A DNA stretch of 64,000 nucleotides, from contig CM060897.1 of the NCBI GenBank assembly GCA_030762935.1, positions 114,200,176 to 114,264,175 on the forward strand. Direction: 5' to 3'. Below, in pieces: positions 32,923 through 45,098 of this stretch (positions are counted from its first letter, which is position 1; each line of letters starts with the position of its first letter). The DNA comes from Hymenopus coronatus. Taxonomy: Eukaryota > Arthropoda > Insecta > Mantodea > Hymenopodidae. A program made the translations under genes and the position numbers. The notes below the pieces were generated by a model. That model saw only the letters and a list, made by a program, of their open reading frames with translations. It did not search any database and was not told the origin of the DNA.

Positions 32923-33070
32923 AAATCCAAGCTTTCGATCATCTTAAATCTGTGGCCTTCGTCAGGGAAATTCAACACCGAGAAAGTTTCAAATCTTTAA
33001 TTCAATTCTTATGCTTTTTTATTTCACAAACGAAACATTTCCATAACCTTGAGATTGAACGATTCAGAGT
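32923..33070 (-). mobile_element. PLE-derived fragment with a hammerhead-like core
   Basis: Short insert between two H copies. It is identified by the hammerhead-like core (separate entry) in the setting typical of Penelope pLTRs. No coding part is seen and the far border is uncertain. Confidence 0.45.
32929..32969 (-). ncRNA. Hammerhead-like core (PLE type)
   Basis: Minus reading: CTGACGA (32,959-32,965) and GAAA (32,933-32,936) are the two conserved core halves. A degenerate stem II (GGCCA...TGATC) lies between them. After GAAA a minimal stem III (AGCT) and a GGA that can pair with TCC before the core give stem I. Both strict core boxes are intact. Short stem III is known for PLE hammerheads. 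Confidence 0.45.
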
Positions 33071-33109
33071 GGGAAAAAAATCTACAAGAATCCCTGCCCT
33101 CTATTATTT

Positions 33110-33725
33110 AATAGTGGTTATACAATTATTATTACAAAGCTTTTCTATCTACTTCACTTTAAACTAAACAAACCTTTATAGAAATTGCCACATTACTGAC
33201 TTCGTTATATATACAAAGCAAATATTTATGGTGAAATGTTTAAGAACTGGGTTAGATATCGACTTCAAATTGACATACCCACTCTTTCCACATAACTGCA
33301 AAAGCAACTGAATGTTGATAGATTTTAAAATAAACTTCATACAAATGAACATTTCGGACCATTAATTCTTTCTGGAAATGAGGTATGCCAAAAAAAAAGC
33401 TATATTTAAAATAAGTCTGCGTATTAGATACCTATAAGTTTTTATTTAGTGTATTTTCCTGTACCGCTTATAGAAGTTTACTCAAAATATCTTCCGAATA
33501 AGGCATTCAGACGCGATTTCCAGTAAGTTGAAGATATAGATTTGATTTCATATGAAAATGTTATTAATATCCTAACCATTTTTGAGAAAATCAAAGTTAA
33601 AATATATTCCACGTACAGGGCAGTGAATGTTTTAAAAAAAAACTTCGTGTCGAATCTTAGGAAGACGCTGAACTTAGTTACTCACTCTGTTATTCATCGG
33701 GATTTTTATTCAGGGACTTTTATAT
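33110..33725 (+). repeat. Family H copy (strongly diverged)
   Basis: ACAAAGCTTTTCTATCTACTTC, TTGAAGATATAGATTTGATTT, TTTTTGAGAAAATCAAAG and CTTCGTGTCGAATCTTAGGA match the body in order, with large losses between. Probably an older copy. Confidence 0.6.
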
Positions 33726-33811
33726 AAAATGGTTTTCTTGTGGAGGCTCAGGTAGCCTCAAAATAGTTGAAATCTTGGTTGCCAAATAACTTAATGTGTG
33801 TGTTGTAATTT

Positions 33812-34637
33812 TTGCCTTCTCTACACGTTCTATATACATAGTGTATACAGAATGTATTGCAACCAACATTTCGATGAGGAAATACGTGTTTTGAAATTCC
33901 CTGAATCCCCCCCCCCAAATCTTTTTAGGGAAATGTTCGTGTGTCTGTGGGCAACATAGCTCAGAACCGAAAAGTCCGTTAAATACCAAACTTAGTATTT
34001 AAGTTCAGTATCTTACTAGGGTGTGACAAAAGCTTTTCAAGACAAGCCCCTCACCCCTAGCTAAGTACCTTTACATGAACAATTTTCGAAATTTCTGATT
34101 CTCTCAAAAATGACTCTAACGATTTTGATTAAAATCTCTTATATAAGATATTTAGATGACAAATAAAATGTACATGTTGAATTTTCTGGGGATAGCTCCT
34201 GAAGACCTCTTTATTCTGGATGAATTTTTCTGAATTTTGTATTACTGGTAAATCGTATGAGATGCACAAAAACTTACTTCACAAAAAATATAGATCTACT
34301 TAAGACGCACTATATACATATACATTTGTTTTCGTGGAGTTAACTGTTTTAAGATATTCCTTGTTAATCGTTTCATTATTAGCATACTTAACTTTTCTCA
34401 TACAGGAACTTGGCTACTCCTGACCACACAAAGAAACGGATTTCAATCCCATAGCAACTACATTTTAAAAACATTTGACTGTCAGTTTAGTCTAATGTAT
34501 TTCTCTTCTACATTAGGAAGCAAGCAATATGATCGTTTCTGCTAATGTTTGTCTCGATTATCATGAAATAAATGAAAAAGTAAGCTTATTAACAATAATT
34601 TTTTACAGAATAATGAAGAGAAGATCTGATATTTTTT
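33812..34637 (-). repeat. Family H copy (complete)
   Basis: TTCTCTACACGTTCTATATAC at the right end; the left end is decayed (AGATCTGATATTTTTTG). The perfect-arm variant AAATACCAAACTTAGTATTT is at the internal palindrome. Confidence 0.8.
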
Positions 34638-34815
34638 GAACTACTTGATGAAGTTATTTATTCGCTTACCTCTGCCCTTCTTAGTGCTTAAAATACGCAT
34701 ACCGAAAAAACTATAAGTTTTCGTAACTTCAAACTAAAGACAAGGAATACCTCGGAATTGGTTCACTCCCCGAAAAATATATTTCGCATAAACTAAGTTT
34801 TAAGGATATCTACAT

Positions 34816-35903
34816 TTTACTTACTCTATCAAGTATGTGCAATGTACAAAGGAGATAGAGAAGATGTTGTATTTCACCGAAATTTCAATACCCAGATTTC
34901 GCCGGCAATATCTGATTTGAGGACCCATAAAATCATTTACAGAAAAAGATCTGTATATATATCTGTGGACACCATTACTGTAAAACGAAAGATCGGTTAG
35001 ATATCAAACATGTCTTTTAAGTTTACTATCTTCCATAGATGGCCGTCCCCTTAGCGTGGTGGTAGCGCAGCTGTTTACCAAGTGGGAGACCTGGGTTCAA
35101 TCCCCAGTACTGGGGTGGGATTTTCCCCGCGCTGGTAGACCTGGCCCGAGGTGCACTCAGCCTGCTAAGGTCCCTGGAGGGCCAATTGAGGAGTTACTTG
35201 GTGGGGAAGTAGCGGCTCCAGGTCATGAGGACCGCATTAACCGCCCGGGGGGGCTCGAGGCTCTGACCACGTCTCACCCTCCAATACTGCACCCCATCCA
35301 TGACGTCTGTAGTGGACCGAGATGGGGGACGCTCCGGACTTGCGGTAGGCCAAGGTTCCGCATGAGCTGTCGTGCCATGGAGTTATGTTTCATGAAAATC
35401 TCTCCACCTCCTCTAATAGTTTTTGATTAAAATTTTTAAGGCACTTTTATTAAAACGAAATGTTATATTGAATTCTTTGGAAATAATTTAATTCTGGATG
35501 ACTTACTTCACAAAAAATTTTAGATCTCATTGAAACATGCAATTTGTTATGTACCTCTTTTGAATAGTTAACCGTTTCCCAGATATTTCTTGTTATTCGT
35601 TTTAGTTTTAAGTTATCTTACCTTTTATCAAACGAGAAATCATCTTTCGTTTTATATCTCTTTTATTTTACTCCTGGCCTTGGAAGGAGAACTGAATTTC
35701 AATGACAAACGCTAGCGACAGCTTTTAAAGATTTTGATTCTCGCTTTAGTCTTGTGTATACTCTTATTTGCCTTCTACTTATATAGAACTAAGTAATAAA
35801 ACAGTTTCTAATACTGTTTATGTTGATTATTTAGGAGATAAAACAATTATCTTTTGTAAGAATACTTTGTTTGCAGAACAGATGGAAATAAGATTTTTAT
35901 AAG
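34816..35903 (-). repeat. Family H copy (split by a SINE)
   Basis: The variant right palindrome CTCTATC...GATAGAG (34,823-34,862) keeps pairing with changed bases. It is interrupted at 35,041-35,390 by a type G SINE and ends near GGAAATAAGATTTTTATAAGG. Confidence 0.75.
35043..35388 (+). mobile_element. tRNA-derived SINE, type G, second copy
   Basis: CCGTCCCCTTAGCGTGGTGG, B box GGGTTCAATCCCCAGTACTG, then the same body blocks as 22,785-23,121, ending GCCATGGAGTTATGTT. A clear TSD is not seen. Confidence 0.85.
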
Positions 35904-36281
35904 GTAAGATATTGTCTTTCTCTTACGCCCTATTGGTTAAGTTAGTAATCTAAATAGAAAAGTGTTATAGAGAATATTCCCAGAAAGTTTAATATATACA
36001 TTTTATAGTCATGTAAATATGTTTAACATATGTATTTTAATGAAAATTGTTAAAGCAATTTTTTAGAAACTCGGATATTCAGAAATGTTGCATGGAAAAG
36101 GTAGCTTGAGGTGAGGGTAGTTGCATGTGCAGCTTAATGTCCCATCCTTGGAAGATCCTAAACTGGAATACTAAGTTTGGTACTTAGTTTTAGCTTTACA
36201 GGGGCGCGCATCAAATTTTTGAATGGAATTCATTACCTATTCAAGCTACTGTGTACATTGTATGTGGTAGAGAAAGTTAAA
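35904..36281 (+). repeat. Family H copy (right half, plus)
   Basis: GTAAGATATTGTCTTTCTCTTACG to TGTGGTAGAGAAAGTTAAAATC. The microsatellite slot and part of the module are missing (TTTAGCTTTACAGGGGCGCG). Confidence 0.75.
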
Positions 36282-36340
36282 ATCGAATTAAGGACTGAGA
36301 TCATAAAATTCTTGTTCTGGGTCTTTAAGGCTAAAGTCAT

Positions 36341-36425
36341 ATTCACAATGAGATACGCAAACGTAGCGCAGCATAAGCGTAAGCGAGGGAAGACCATTCA
36401 CAATGCAGTCGTAAACGTGACGCAA
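36341..36425. repeat. Unclassified repeat piece (ATTCACAATGAGAT type)
   Basis: ATTCACAATGAGATACGCAA with several CGTAA/GCGTAAG words. The same opening occurs in inverse at 38,420-38,455 (minus reading ATTCACAATGAGATGCAAGC), so it is a dispersed repeat, possibly a non-autonomous DNA element. Confidence 0.45.
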
Positions 36426-36477
36426 GAAGCTGGCACGGTTTTCTAGATCTGTAAATTACATGCGGATATCTTCCAAC

Positions 36478-36660
36478 AAAATCCCGTGCACACGTGGCCA
36501 AGTTTACATCGGCACTACAAAGCGAAGCATCAACACGCGCATCAAAGAACATAAAAGAAACTGTCGCCTTGGACAAATAGAAAATCAGCCGTGGTACATG
36601 TTTTATCCTTGGATGACCACCGAATGCTATACGATAAGTAGAGGTTATAGCTACAACTAA
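36478..36660 (+). pseudogene. PLE GIY-YIG fragment, frameshifted
   Basis: IPCTRGQVYIGTTKRSINTR followed by IKEHKRNCRLGQIE is the conserved start of a Penelope GIY-YIG domain: the VYIG motif, the catalytic Arg context and an EH pair. One base appears to be missing in GAAAATCAGCC; beyond it the other frame continues with SAVVHVLSLDDH, the normal family sequence. About 60 codons survive, with no reverse transcriptase. It belongs to a different PLE lineage from 5,603-6,013, where the matching segment is FYIGQTKRSLKIRSKEH. Confidence 0.7.
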
Positions 36661-36666
36661 AAAAAG

Positions 36667-37500
36667 TCTGATGTGTTCCATTCACATGACTTTCTCTACA
36701 TCTATGTAACAAATTATTGTTAGAAAGCTTATGCTAATATTTACTTCATTCTAATTGAAAAAAAAAAAAACTAGCAGGAATACTCTTGTTACTTCTTTCC
36801 TTGTAAGTAGAAACAAAATAAGGGAGTATCATAGGTTAAAGTTATAATCAAAGCGGTTGCCATGTGACTGCAGTTCCTTTGTTTGTATGGGCAGTTGATA
36901 AATTTCTGTATGAGAAAAGTAAGTTGTTTTAAAGCTGAAACCATAAACAAAGAATATCTAAAAACGATCAACTCCACGAATAAAATGTATATGTTGAATT
37001 CTGTGTTTTAACGTGTTCTACATTTTTTGTGTCGTAAATTTTTGTTCATCTCTTACGGTTTAGTAGTTATGCAAAATTCCGTAAAATTCATTTAGAATAA
37101 AGTAGTCTTCTGAGGCAATTCCCAGAAAATTGAAGATATACATTTTATTTGTGAGGTAAATAACTTTAATATACGATATTTTAATCAAAATCAATTGAGC
37201 AATTTTTGAGAAAATCAAAATTTTCGAAAAAAGTTTCATGTAAAGTATAGTTTGGGTGGGGGGATTTTTCTCAAAATCTTCGTGTCGTATCCCTGGAAGG
37301 TGCTAAACTTAACTATTAAGTTTGTTACTTTTCCTGTTTTAATTTATCATGTTCACAGACACACGGGCACATACTCTCACACAGGGAACCTTTTCTGAAA
37401 ATGCTTTTTTTGAATACAGGGGACCATAAAACATATATCGAACTTTTGTGTGGAGTGCAATACCTTCTCTATATATGCGCATAGTATATAGAGAAAGTAA
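36667..37500 (+). repeat. Family H copy (complete)
   Basis: Canonical left hairpin ATGTG-TTCCATT-CACAT at 36,671-36,687; right end TATATAGAGAAAGTAA at 37,500. It directly follows the PLE fragment. Confidence 0.9.
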
Positions 37501-38149
37501 TTATTATCCCCCGTTTATATAGAGACCACAGAAAGTTATAAAATGCAAACAATTTCAACAAAGATGCAGGACTCAAATTAAACCACACCTGGTACCCTAT
37601 ACTTTCCGAACTCAGAAATCCCCAGGCTAAATACAATTAAAACTAAAACCCGTCTTCTTGACCCCGCCCACCGGCTCTAACTCGCACTGTTATAATTTAT
37701 TTCGAGTTAGCAAAGTGGGCACATTGCCTCTGAAGATGTACCTCACAGACAGGGCAGAAACGTTAGGAAGAAATATTTTAAACAAAACAATTTAACCTCC
37801 AGTTCCCGGCAAAACAGCCCGGAAATTTTATATTTTAAAACTATGGACATCGGCCGTGAAAGCTTACTCATATATAACCCACAATACCATATAAGAAAAT
37901 TCACTCAATCTTTTACAAATAAATAGGTTACAAAAACTGCATATTAACAAGTTCACTCAGGCTGCAATATCACAATAATTGCTCATTCAAAAATATTGTA
38001 AATAGTACAAGCATAGAGACTGCAGAAAGTGATGAAGCTACAATTTTAATGAACTAAGAATTATCTCTCTGCGCCTTCGATTTATGAAAACCAAGAAACC
38101 TAGACGCAGATGATAGTTACATCCATAAAATCAACGGAAAATTCTGAAG
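37501..38149. other. PLE-derived untranslated region plus unassigned AT-rich DNA
   Basis: 37,560-37,860 contains CCGAACTCAGAAATCC, TCTTCTTGACCCCGCC and a hammerhead-like core (separate entry), the style of a Penelope pLTR. No protein-coding PLE sequence is seen. The rest has no recognised feature. Confidence 0.4.
37715..37775 (+). ncRNA. Hammerhead-like core (PLE type)
   Basis: CTGAAGA (37,730-37,736) and GAAA (37,757-37,760) are both canonical core boxes. Between them TG..CCT can pair with AGG.CA as stem II. ACGT gives a minimal stem III before a T cleavage base. CCT (37,727-37,729) can pair with AGG (37,765-37,767) as stem I. This is the best core of those found in the window. Confidence 0.5.
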
Positions 38150-38560
38150 GAGACGGTCATATCCTCTTGAGGGAAATTAGAGATGGCGCGGCATTGCACG
38201 GCCAAATAGAAGAGCATGCATGTACAGCAGCTTGTAAAATCTTGCAGTGCGATCGTCTGTTGTTGATTTCATAGGCAACACATAGACAATAGAAGCAGAA
38301 TGGCACACAACGCAAGGATAAAGTTTGGAGTTTACATTCTCTTTCATTGCATTGCGTATCGTCTTGCGTGTTTCTATGTGAATGCTTAAATTAAATAACT
38401 GAGTGCAAAGTCTTGCGAATACGTTACGTTTGCGCTTGCATCTCATTGTGAATGTAGGGCAACTGCGTGTAGATGAAATTAAATGAAAAGCACACAAACA
38501 AAACAAAAGAAGCAATGAGAGGAGATAGAAGACAGCGAGGATGCAGACTAATTTTCAAAC
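38150..38560 (-). repeat. Unclassified repeat related to 36,341
   Basis: The minus reading carries ATTCACAATGAGATGCAAGC then CGCAAACGTAACG, and later AACACGCAAGACGATACGCA. Several CGCAA/CGTAA words recur. A 112-codon minus frame across it looks incidental. Confidence 0.4.
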
Positions 38561-38882
38561 ATTAGAACATTACTTTTGTGAGCATCTTCATTGATGCGCA
38601 ATAAAGTACATTTCGTCTCAATAAAGTCACTCTCCGAGTTTGATAAGAATTTGAGTTGCTTAGCAACCTGTTGCTATGACAGGCACTGATGGAACACCGT
38701 TTCCTGTCTCAACCAGAATGAGAAATTTAAAAACCTTCCCACCGGCATTCTATTACAAGGCGCAGAGAATTCACCAGTACGCTTAAATCAGGTATGGACG
38801 TTCTTTAACCGGTGGATCACTGATACTTCGACCTCTTTCCTCCTCTGTTACTGTTTACAACACACAAGCTGTTAGCCCGGTG

Positions 38883-38960
38883 AAGGACGAAGGATTTTTT
38901 CAGGTGTAAAAATCCTTGGCATGGCTTCCTTTGGAAGGGAAGTGAAGCCGTTAGTCCAGT
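38883..38960 (+). mobile_element. SINE type F, body fragment
   Basis: GGATTTTTTCAGGTGTAAAAATCCTTGG and GGCTTCCTTTGGAAGGGAAG match the body of the SINEs at 16,097 and 39,447; the tRNA-like head is missing. About 300 bp before it (38,561-38,882) show nothing recognisable. Confidence 0.65.
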
Positions 38961-39047
38961 GTCGTTGTACTGCAACGTTACGTCATGGCCTACACCGTCC
39001 TTCGCTCATTCAAAAGCTGTATTCGCGAGAATAGTGTTGGGCACGTC

Positions 39048-39261
39048 TGTCTTTTTTTATTTAAAACAGTACCGGAGTCTGGTCAGGACTCCGGCGCTGT
39101 ATCCCCTATTTACATTACCCCCCCTGTATGATTACTGGTTTTACTGTTCCTTTTCACAAACATATAACACCCATGCCCATGGCGGGACTCGAACCCACGA
39201 TCCCCTGTCCACGAAGCACCAAAGCTAGACGCCTTAGCGAGCGTAGCCATGGGAACCGGCT
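39048..39261 (-). mobile_element. SINE type A, minus
   Basis: The minus reading runs GAGCCGGTTCCCATGGCTAC, B box GGTTCGAGTCC, CATGGGCATGGGTGTT, the GGAGTCC...GGACTCCGG stem and an A-rich tail (T-run at 39,048-39,055 on plus). Nearly full length. Confidence 0.85.
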
Positions 39262-39446
39262 CTTAAGATAAACCGTGAAATTTGATCTAAAATGGTGCAA
39301 TATTAAATTATTTTCATAATAGAAGTGTATGTATTCTAAACTGTAAGAAAACATAGTATTTCCCCTTTGTTCACTTTAACTAATAATTAATTGAAGCTAT
39401 AGAGTGATAGACGCATGCTTAGTAATATGCACTCCCAAATTTTAGG

Positions 39447-39715
39447 TCGCCCACCGTGGAGCAATGGTTACCTTGCGAGCTTCATATACCCAAGTTCGCG
39501 GGTTCAAACCCGTCAAAGGTTGATGGATTTTTTCGGACGTAAAAATCCTTAGCATGGCTTCCTTCGGAAGGGAAGTAAAGCGTTGTATGTTTACGGCAGG
39601 TAAAAGAACCTCAAGCCTGATAGAGACGCCTCTGAGCAAAATTAAACGTTTTTTTCACGCTCTATTTAGAATGGGACGCTGAGAAATACAGTAGTTAATG
39701 AGCGTTCATAAATAA
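39447..39715 (+). mobile_element. SINE type F, second copy
   Basis: GTCGCCCACCGTGGAGCAATGG, B box GGGTTCAAACCCG, TTTTTTCGGACGTAAAAATC and GGCTTCCTTCGGAAGGGAAG. It aligns along its length with 16,097-16,374. The following 39,716-40,149 has no recognised feature. Confidence 0.85.
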
Positions 39716-40149
39716 TACGCCATTTACCATTTTTATTTACCTTGGGAGCCAATAAACAGCGGGGAAGTGTGAAGTCTATCCATTTCACATGTAGTTGTTT
39801 TAAGAGTGTTGTTCGGCATGTAAAATACAGCAGTGGCGGAGCTGATCATCTTTGAAGCCGAATGGCCGAGCACCAAAATGTCTTTCTTCCTCAAATGAGG
39901 CTTTAGAAATCTTTTTCGGCCTATAATAAAGCCCTAATATCTCTTCTCGACACAAATTGATTAATGTCTGTCAGAGATGCAGTATTGATAGGAAGCATCT
40001 CCATTTGAACTGAAGCGTTAACACTCTTGGTTTATTTCGATTTTGTTACAACCATACGTAAAAGTTCAGCTTGTCTATGCTGATTAGCACGTGCAGAATT
40101 AATACGTCGTCTGAAGCTACGAATATAAATATTTTATCCAGTTCGTATG

Positions 40150-40276
40150 AGCAAAGTAGATATTAGTAGCGAAGGTATTGTACTCGCATACCACCCAACA
40201 TTTGGTATCGAGATTTCACTGGAAATATGTGTTGTGAGTCCACCTGAATAAAAAAAATTCTTTTATAGCTAAATGT

Positions 40277-40317
<41 letters not shown>

Positions 40318-41019
40318 TATGAGCAGTATAGTTCAAAAAGGAACAGTCTGTTAAATACCAAGTTTGGTATTTTAGTTCAGTATCTTCCTAAGATACGATT
40401 AAGATTATCAAGAAAATACCCCTCCCACTTCCAACTACCCTTTACATGGAACAGTTTTTAAGTATTTTAGTTTTCTCAAAAATGATTCTAACGATGTTTT
40501 TAAAAATATTATATGATTAAGATAGTTTCATAACAAACTAAATGTATTTCTTGAATTTTCTGGGAATAGCCTCTGAAGAGGTCTTTATTCAGGATGACTT
40601 TTGTACAACTTTTATGAAAGTGGCAAACCATAAGAGATAAATAAAAACGTATTCACTAAAATGTAGATCTCATTGAAACACACAATTTATGTGATATATA
40701 TTTTGTTTGTAGAGTTAACCGTTTTCAAGATATTACGAGTTATTGGTTTCAGTTTCAAGGTACTTAAACTTTTCTCAAACGGGAGGCATGTTTCGTTTAG
40801 TCTCTTTTATTTATCCCTAGTAAGCGAGAGCATTGGATTTTAATTGTTTCACTTAACAACCGTAGTTAAAAGATTTGACTAGCGCATTAGCCTAGTGCAT
40901 TCCCTTATGTCCCTTCTATTTACAAAGAAACACGTAAGACTGGCAATGTTTATCTTGATTGGCATGTTTGTGGAACATCTAGAGAAAGTCATGTGAATGG
41001 AACACATTAGATTTTTTTT
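40150..41019 (-). repeat. Family H copy (complete, palindrome degraded)
   Basis: The right palindrome is largely lost (AGTAGATATTAGTAGCGAAGG). The body is intact, with a (TG) run at 40,282-40,316 in the microsatellite slot. The left end is GTGAATGGAACACATTAGA. Confidence 0.85.
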
Positions 41020-43290
41020 CACGTGGCACAACTGTTTAGACCAAAAATTTTGAGATCTTTATGAATCTGAGTGCAGAAATAAAAAAGTTCTCATTATACG
41101 TGAAACTTATATTTATTATTAGTGTGTGACGTCCTCTGTTGTTATTCGTCATGAAGTAGGAACAGTGGAGTAGGTAAGGAAGAGGTGGCAATATTTGCGC
41201 ACTGATTAGAGCAACCTCCGCATGCCAGACAACAGTAACAGCAAAACGTTACTATACTTCATTATCAGATGCATACTTAGTCGGACATTTAGGGAAGCAT
41301 GGGCTCTGCTGTATTTACGGCGATATATACAGAATTTGTCTACATATTTAGCTTTTCGCTGTTTGAGACTGTTGTATACAAAGTATACCAAACAAAGTAA
41401 TATAAGAACATAATTAAACTTGTAAACTATACAAAAAGCTATTAACAAATCTATAACTATTTAACAAACAACCGGAAAGTAATTATAATCTTCAAATATA
41501 TATATAGAAATGCTTCTTATCTAAAATCAATGTTATTTTCGAATCTAGAAATCTGTGTCAACTTCTTTGGTTACGTCAACGGCGACATCGTGAATGACCC
41601 TCCCGCATGCTGTGCTATGTATGTTCTACTCTTCGTTTTGAACAAAGTATTAATACTGAAACCCATTGAAAGGAATGCCTGAACGAAAGCACAGAGAACA
41701 CTTAAAATCAGCAATCGATACTGGCCACATTTTAACAGTAAAAACCCTAATGCAGAAGATTTTAAGGTGATGCGTCTGTAAAATGTAACAAAAAATGGTG
41801 GAAAATTAATATTCTTTGCTTTCATATTAAAAATAGTAGTTTTAAACCTTACTTGGCACATCTTAACCACCAACTGAAGCCACAAATAGGCAGGCGTATG
41901 CTTATTAATATAAACGCTCAACTTTAAATTTTGTTTTCTTGCAAACTTTTTTCCAGCACTCTTCTGTACTCAAAATTCTCCTCACTATGTGATTTTTTAT
42001 TAATTTGTTTCAATTTTTAAATGCGTGACTAATAATAAAAGAAATTGGTAATTTACTTTTAACAAATAATTCTCTAATTTTAATAAATATTTTATTAATT
42101 TTTTCAAAAAAGCATTAGTTATGCAATAATTACTGTTAATATGAACATATATGTTAGATGTGTTTGTAAACTCCTTTACGGTGAAAATTGAATGTTTAAT
42201 GTGAATATTTTTAAAATATATCACATGTCCTATTTATATGTAAATAACCTTGCAAGCTAGAATTTTCATTTTTAGCAAATATATGACTTATGTATAACAA
42301 CTGATATAAACTTCAATAAGATGTCTTCTATACTGGGGATTTTACAAATTTTACAGATTAAACACTGAAGGAACATTTTAATAACACAGAACTGAGCATT
42401 CCAAACTGATGTGCACTTTGAAGGAGAAACAAAAGAAACACTGGTATTATTCCAAGCACATTTGATAATCCAAATTGTGAATTAGATTTGAAATCAATGC
42501 TTTTGTAAAACGATCACAAACACGCTTATTCTACTTTTTTTTTTATTTTGCCTTAACTTTATATAACGCACTGAAAATAAAGCTGTAAATTAAAAGAAGC
42601 CACCAAACGCAATATATTAGAGAGATTAGTCTCTTGTTTTGTCCTCTTTGTCAAATTATGTATTTTGTAGCCAATCAAAGTCTCACAACGTGGGCTTCTG
42701 AATGTTTAAACCGATATATAGTAGTCTACTTAATTAATTAAACAATCAATTTTTATTATGAAATTGATTTGATGTACCCAGGCTGTTATCTGACAAAACA
42801 GTTTTCAGTTGTTTGTCCAAGCACATAATAAGCGCTGTTGATACCATGGCGACAGCTATTTTAATGAAACTCTGGATTTTAATACCTCCCTGAAGTTTTT
42901 ATTTGAATTATGAGACCCTCCCCTAATTTCAAAACTTCAGGAAAACTGTTGGCTCACGTGTAGCTTGTGTGGGTCCGATAACAGTTTCGGTAAACTTGAC
43001 TTGTTTTCTGGAATAAGAAACTATAAAAATGAAGAGGGGCGGCCCATTTTTCTCCCTGAGTAGTATGCAAACCAGGAAGCGGTATCTCATCTTCAAAATG
43101 AATACAATCGTCTGTAATATTTCATGTGATGCATTATTACCGAACAGACGATTCCTGCTTCAATGAAAGAGAAACATTTATTGCCAGAAGAGACAGCCTT
43201 ATGAATACGATTGCGTACGGAGATAACGAAATATGTAGTCCCTATATATACAGGGCGTTCGAGAAGTCACCGCACTCAAACATTAAAAAA
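41020..43290. other. AT-rich region without H copies; no firm gene
   Basis: The longest stretch in the middle of the window free of family H. Mostly A/T-rich, with frames of 60-116 codons. Apart from the exon candidate below I see nothing I can name. Confidence 0.4.
41579..41783 (-). other. Possible single host exon (very tentative)
   Basis: On the minus strand a pyrimidine-rich stretch ends in TTTTACAG at about 41,784, a good splice-acceptor pattern. It is followed by an open frame with a hydrophobic segment, LLILSVLCAFVQAFLSMGFS, that could span a membrane. GACGTAACC near 41,573-41,581 could act as a donor. Base composition is less AT-rich than the flanks. I do not recognise the protein; a membrane transporter segment is only a guess, and chance is a fair alternative. 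Confidence 0.15.
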
Positions 43291-44174
43291 TCTGACGTGT
43301 TCTATTCACATCACTTTCTCTACATCTCCATAACAAATTATTAGTAGAAATCTTATACTTCTATTTACTTCATGCCAATCGAAAAATGTTTAGCAGAAAT
43401 CGTCTTATTACTTGCTTCCATGTAAGTAGAAGGGAATGAAGGGAGTTCCACAGGCTAAAGTGATAGTCAAAAATTGGTTGCTATGTGACTGAAGTTCCTT
43501 TGTTTGTATGGACAGGAGTTGACAATTTCCTGTATGAGAAAACTAGAAACAAGCTGAAACTAAAAACAAGGAATGTCTAAAAGACGATCAATTCCACGAA
43601 AAAAAAAATGTATATGACATAAATTGTGTGTTTTATCCTAATGTACATTTTTTGTGTGGTAAGTTTTTTGTCTATCTCCTACGGATTACCAGCTATGCAA
43701 AATTCCGTAAAATTCATCCAGGGTAAAGTAGTCTTCAGAGACTATTCCCAGAAAATTCAAGATATTCTTTTTATTTGTCAATTAAATATCTTTAATATGC
43801 GATATTTTAATCAAAACCTTTAGAGCCATTTCTGAGAACATCAACAATTTCGTAAAAATTTCCATGTAAAGGATAGTGCGGGGTAGGGGTATTCTGTTGA
43901 AAATCTTCGTGTCGCATCCTTGAAAGATACCAAACTTAAATACCAAGTTTGGTATTCAACGGTCTATACGTTTTTGAGCTATGCTATCCACAGACACACA
44001 CATACACAGAGAAAAACAGGCACACATACACGGACATTTTTCTAAAAATGCATTTTTTGGATTCAGGGTGTCTCAAAACATAATTTCCGTTGAAATCTCG
44101 GTATTGAATTTTTGGGTGCAATGCAATACCTTCTCTATACACTATGTACATAGTATGTAAAGAGAAAGTAAAAA
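43291..44174 (+). repeat. Family H copy (complete)
   Basis: Left end TCTGACGTGTTCTATTCACAT; right end CACTATGTACATAGTATGTA then AAGAGAAAGTAAAA. The CA slot is at 43,992-44,032. Confidence 0.9.
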
Positions 44175-45034
44175 TTCATGAATTTCTCTATATCTCCGTA
44201 ACAATTATTAAAGCTATCTATCTACGTTATACTATCGACATATAAACATTAGCAGAAATGATTTCTTATAAGAGAAGAGAAATAATGCACTAGGCTAAAA
44301 CGATAGCCAAATCTTTTAAAAGCTGGCTCCCATGTGGATGAAATCCGTTACTTTGCATTGCTAGGGGTAGACAAATTCTTGCTGGTGAAAAGTTAATTTA
44401 AAACTGAAATAATAGCAAGGAATGTCTAAAACAATATTCAAGTCTACCAGAAAGAATGTATATAACATAAATTGTGTGTTTCAACGAAATCTAGTTATTT
44501 TGTGTAGTAAGTTTTTGTGTATCTCTTATGGTATATTAGTTATGCAAAATCCAGCAAACTTCATGCAGCACAAGTTGGCCTTTAGAGGTTATTCCCAGAA
44601 AATTGAAGATATACACTTTATTTGTTGTGTAAATATCTTTATATACGGTATTTTAATCAAAATCGTTAGAGCAATTTTTGAGAAAATCAAAATTTTCGAA
44701 ACTTTTTCCATGTCAAGTTTAGTTGGGACTGGGGGAATTTCTAGAAAATCTTCGTGTGGCATACTTAGAAGATATTGAACACAAATACCAAGCTTGGCAT
44801 TTAATAGACGTTTTAGTTTTGAGCTATGTGCCAACAGACACACGGACACACACATACATACACACACACACTGGCAGATAGACAGGGAGACACACACACA
44901 CACGGAAATTTTTCTAAAAATGTTTGTTTTTTGTTTAGGGGGTCTCAAAACATATATTTCCGATGAAATCTCAGTATCGAATTTTCGGATTAAATACAAT
45001 ACCTTCTCTATACACTATATACGTGTACGTGTCT
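44175..45034 (+). repeat. Family H copy (right end damaged)
   Basis: Starts ATTCATGAATTTCTCTATATC directly behind the previous copy. The body is conserved and the right palindrome reads CTATACACTATATACGTGTA without GAGAAAG. Confidence 0.85.
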
Positions 45035-45098
45035 TTGGGGTATTATTTTACTTGATGGGTTGACAATCTTTGCATTACACGTTATTGTAACCTTGTTA

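Noticed and set aside
36343..36681. 112-codon minus frame
   Set aside because: Opposite-strand shadow of the PLE fragment and of the CGTAA-rich repeat.
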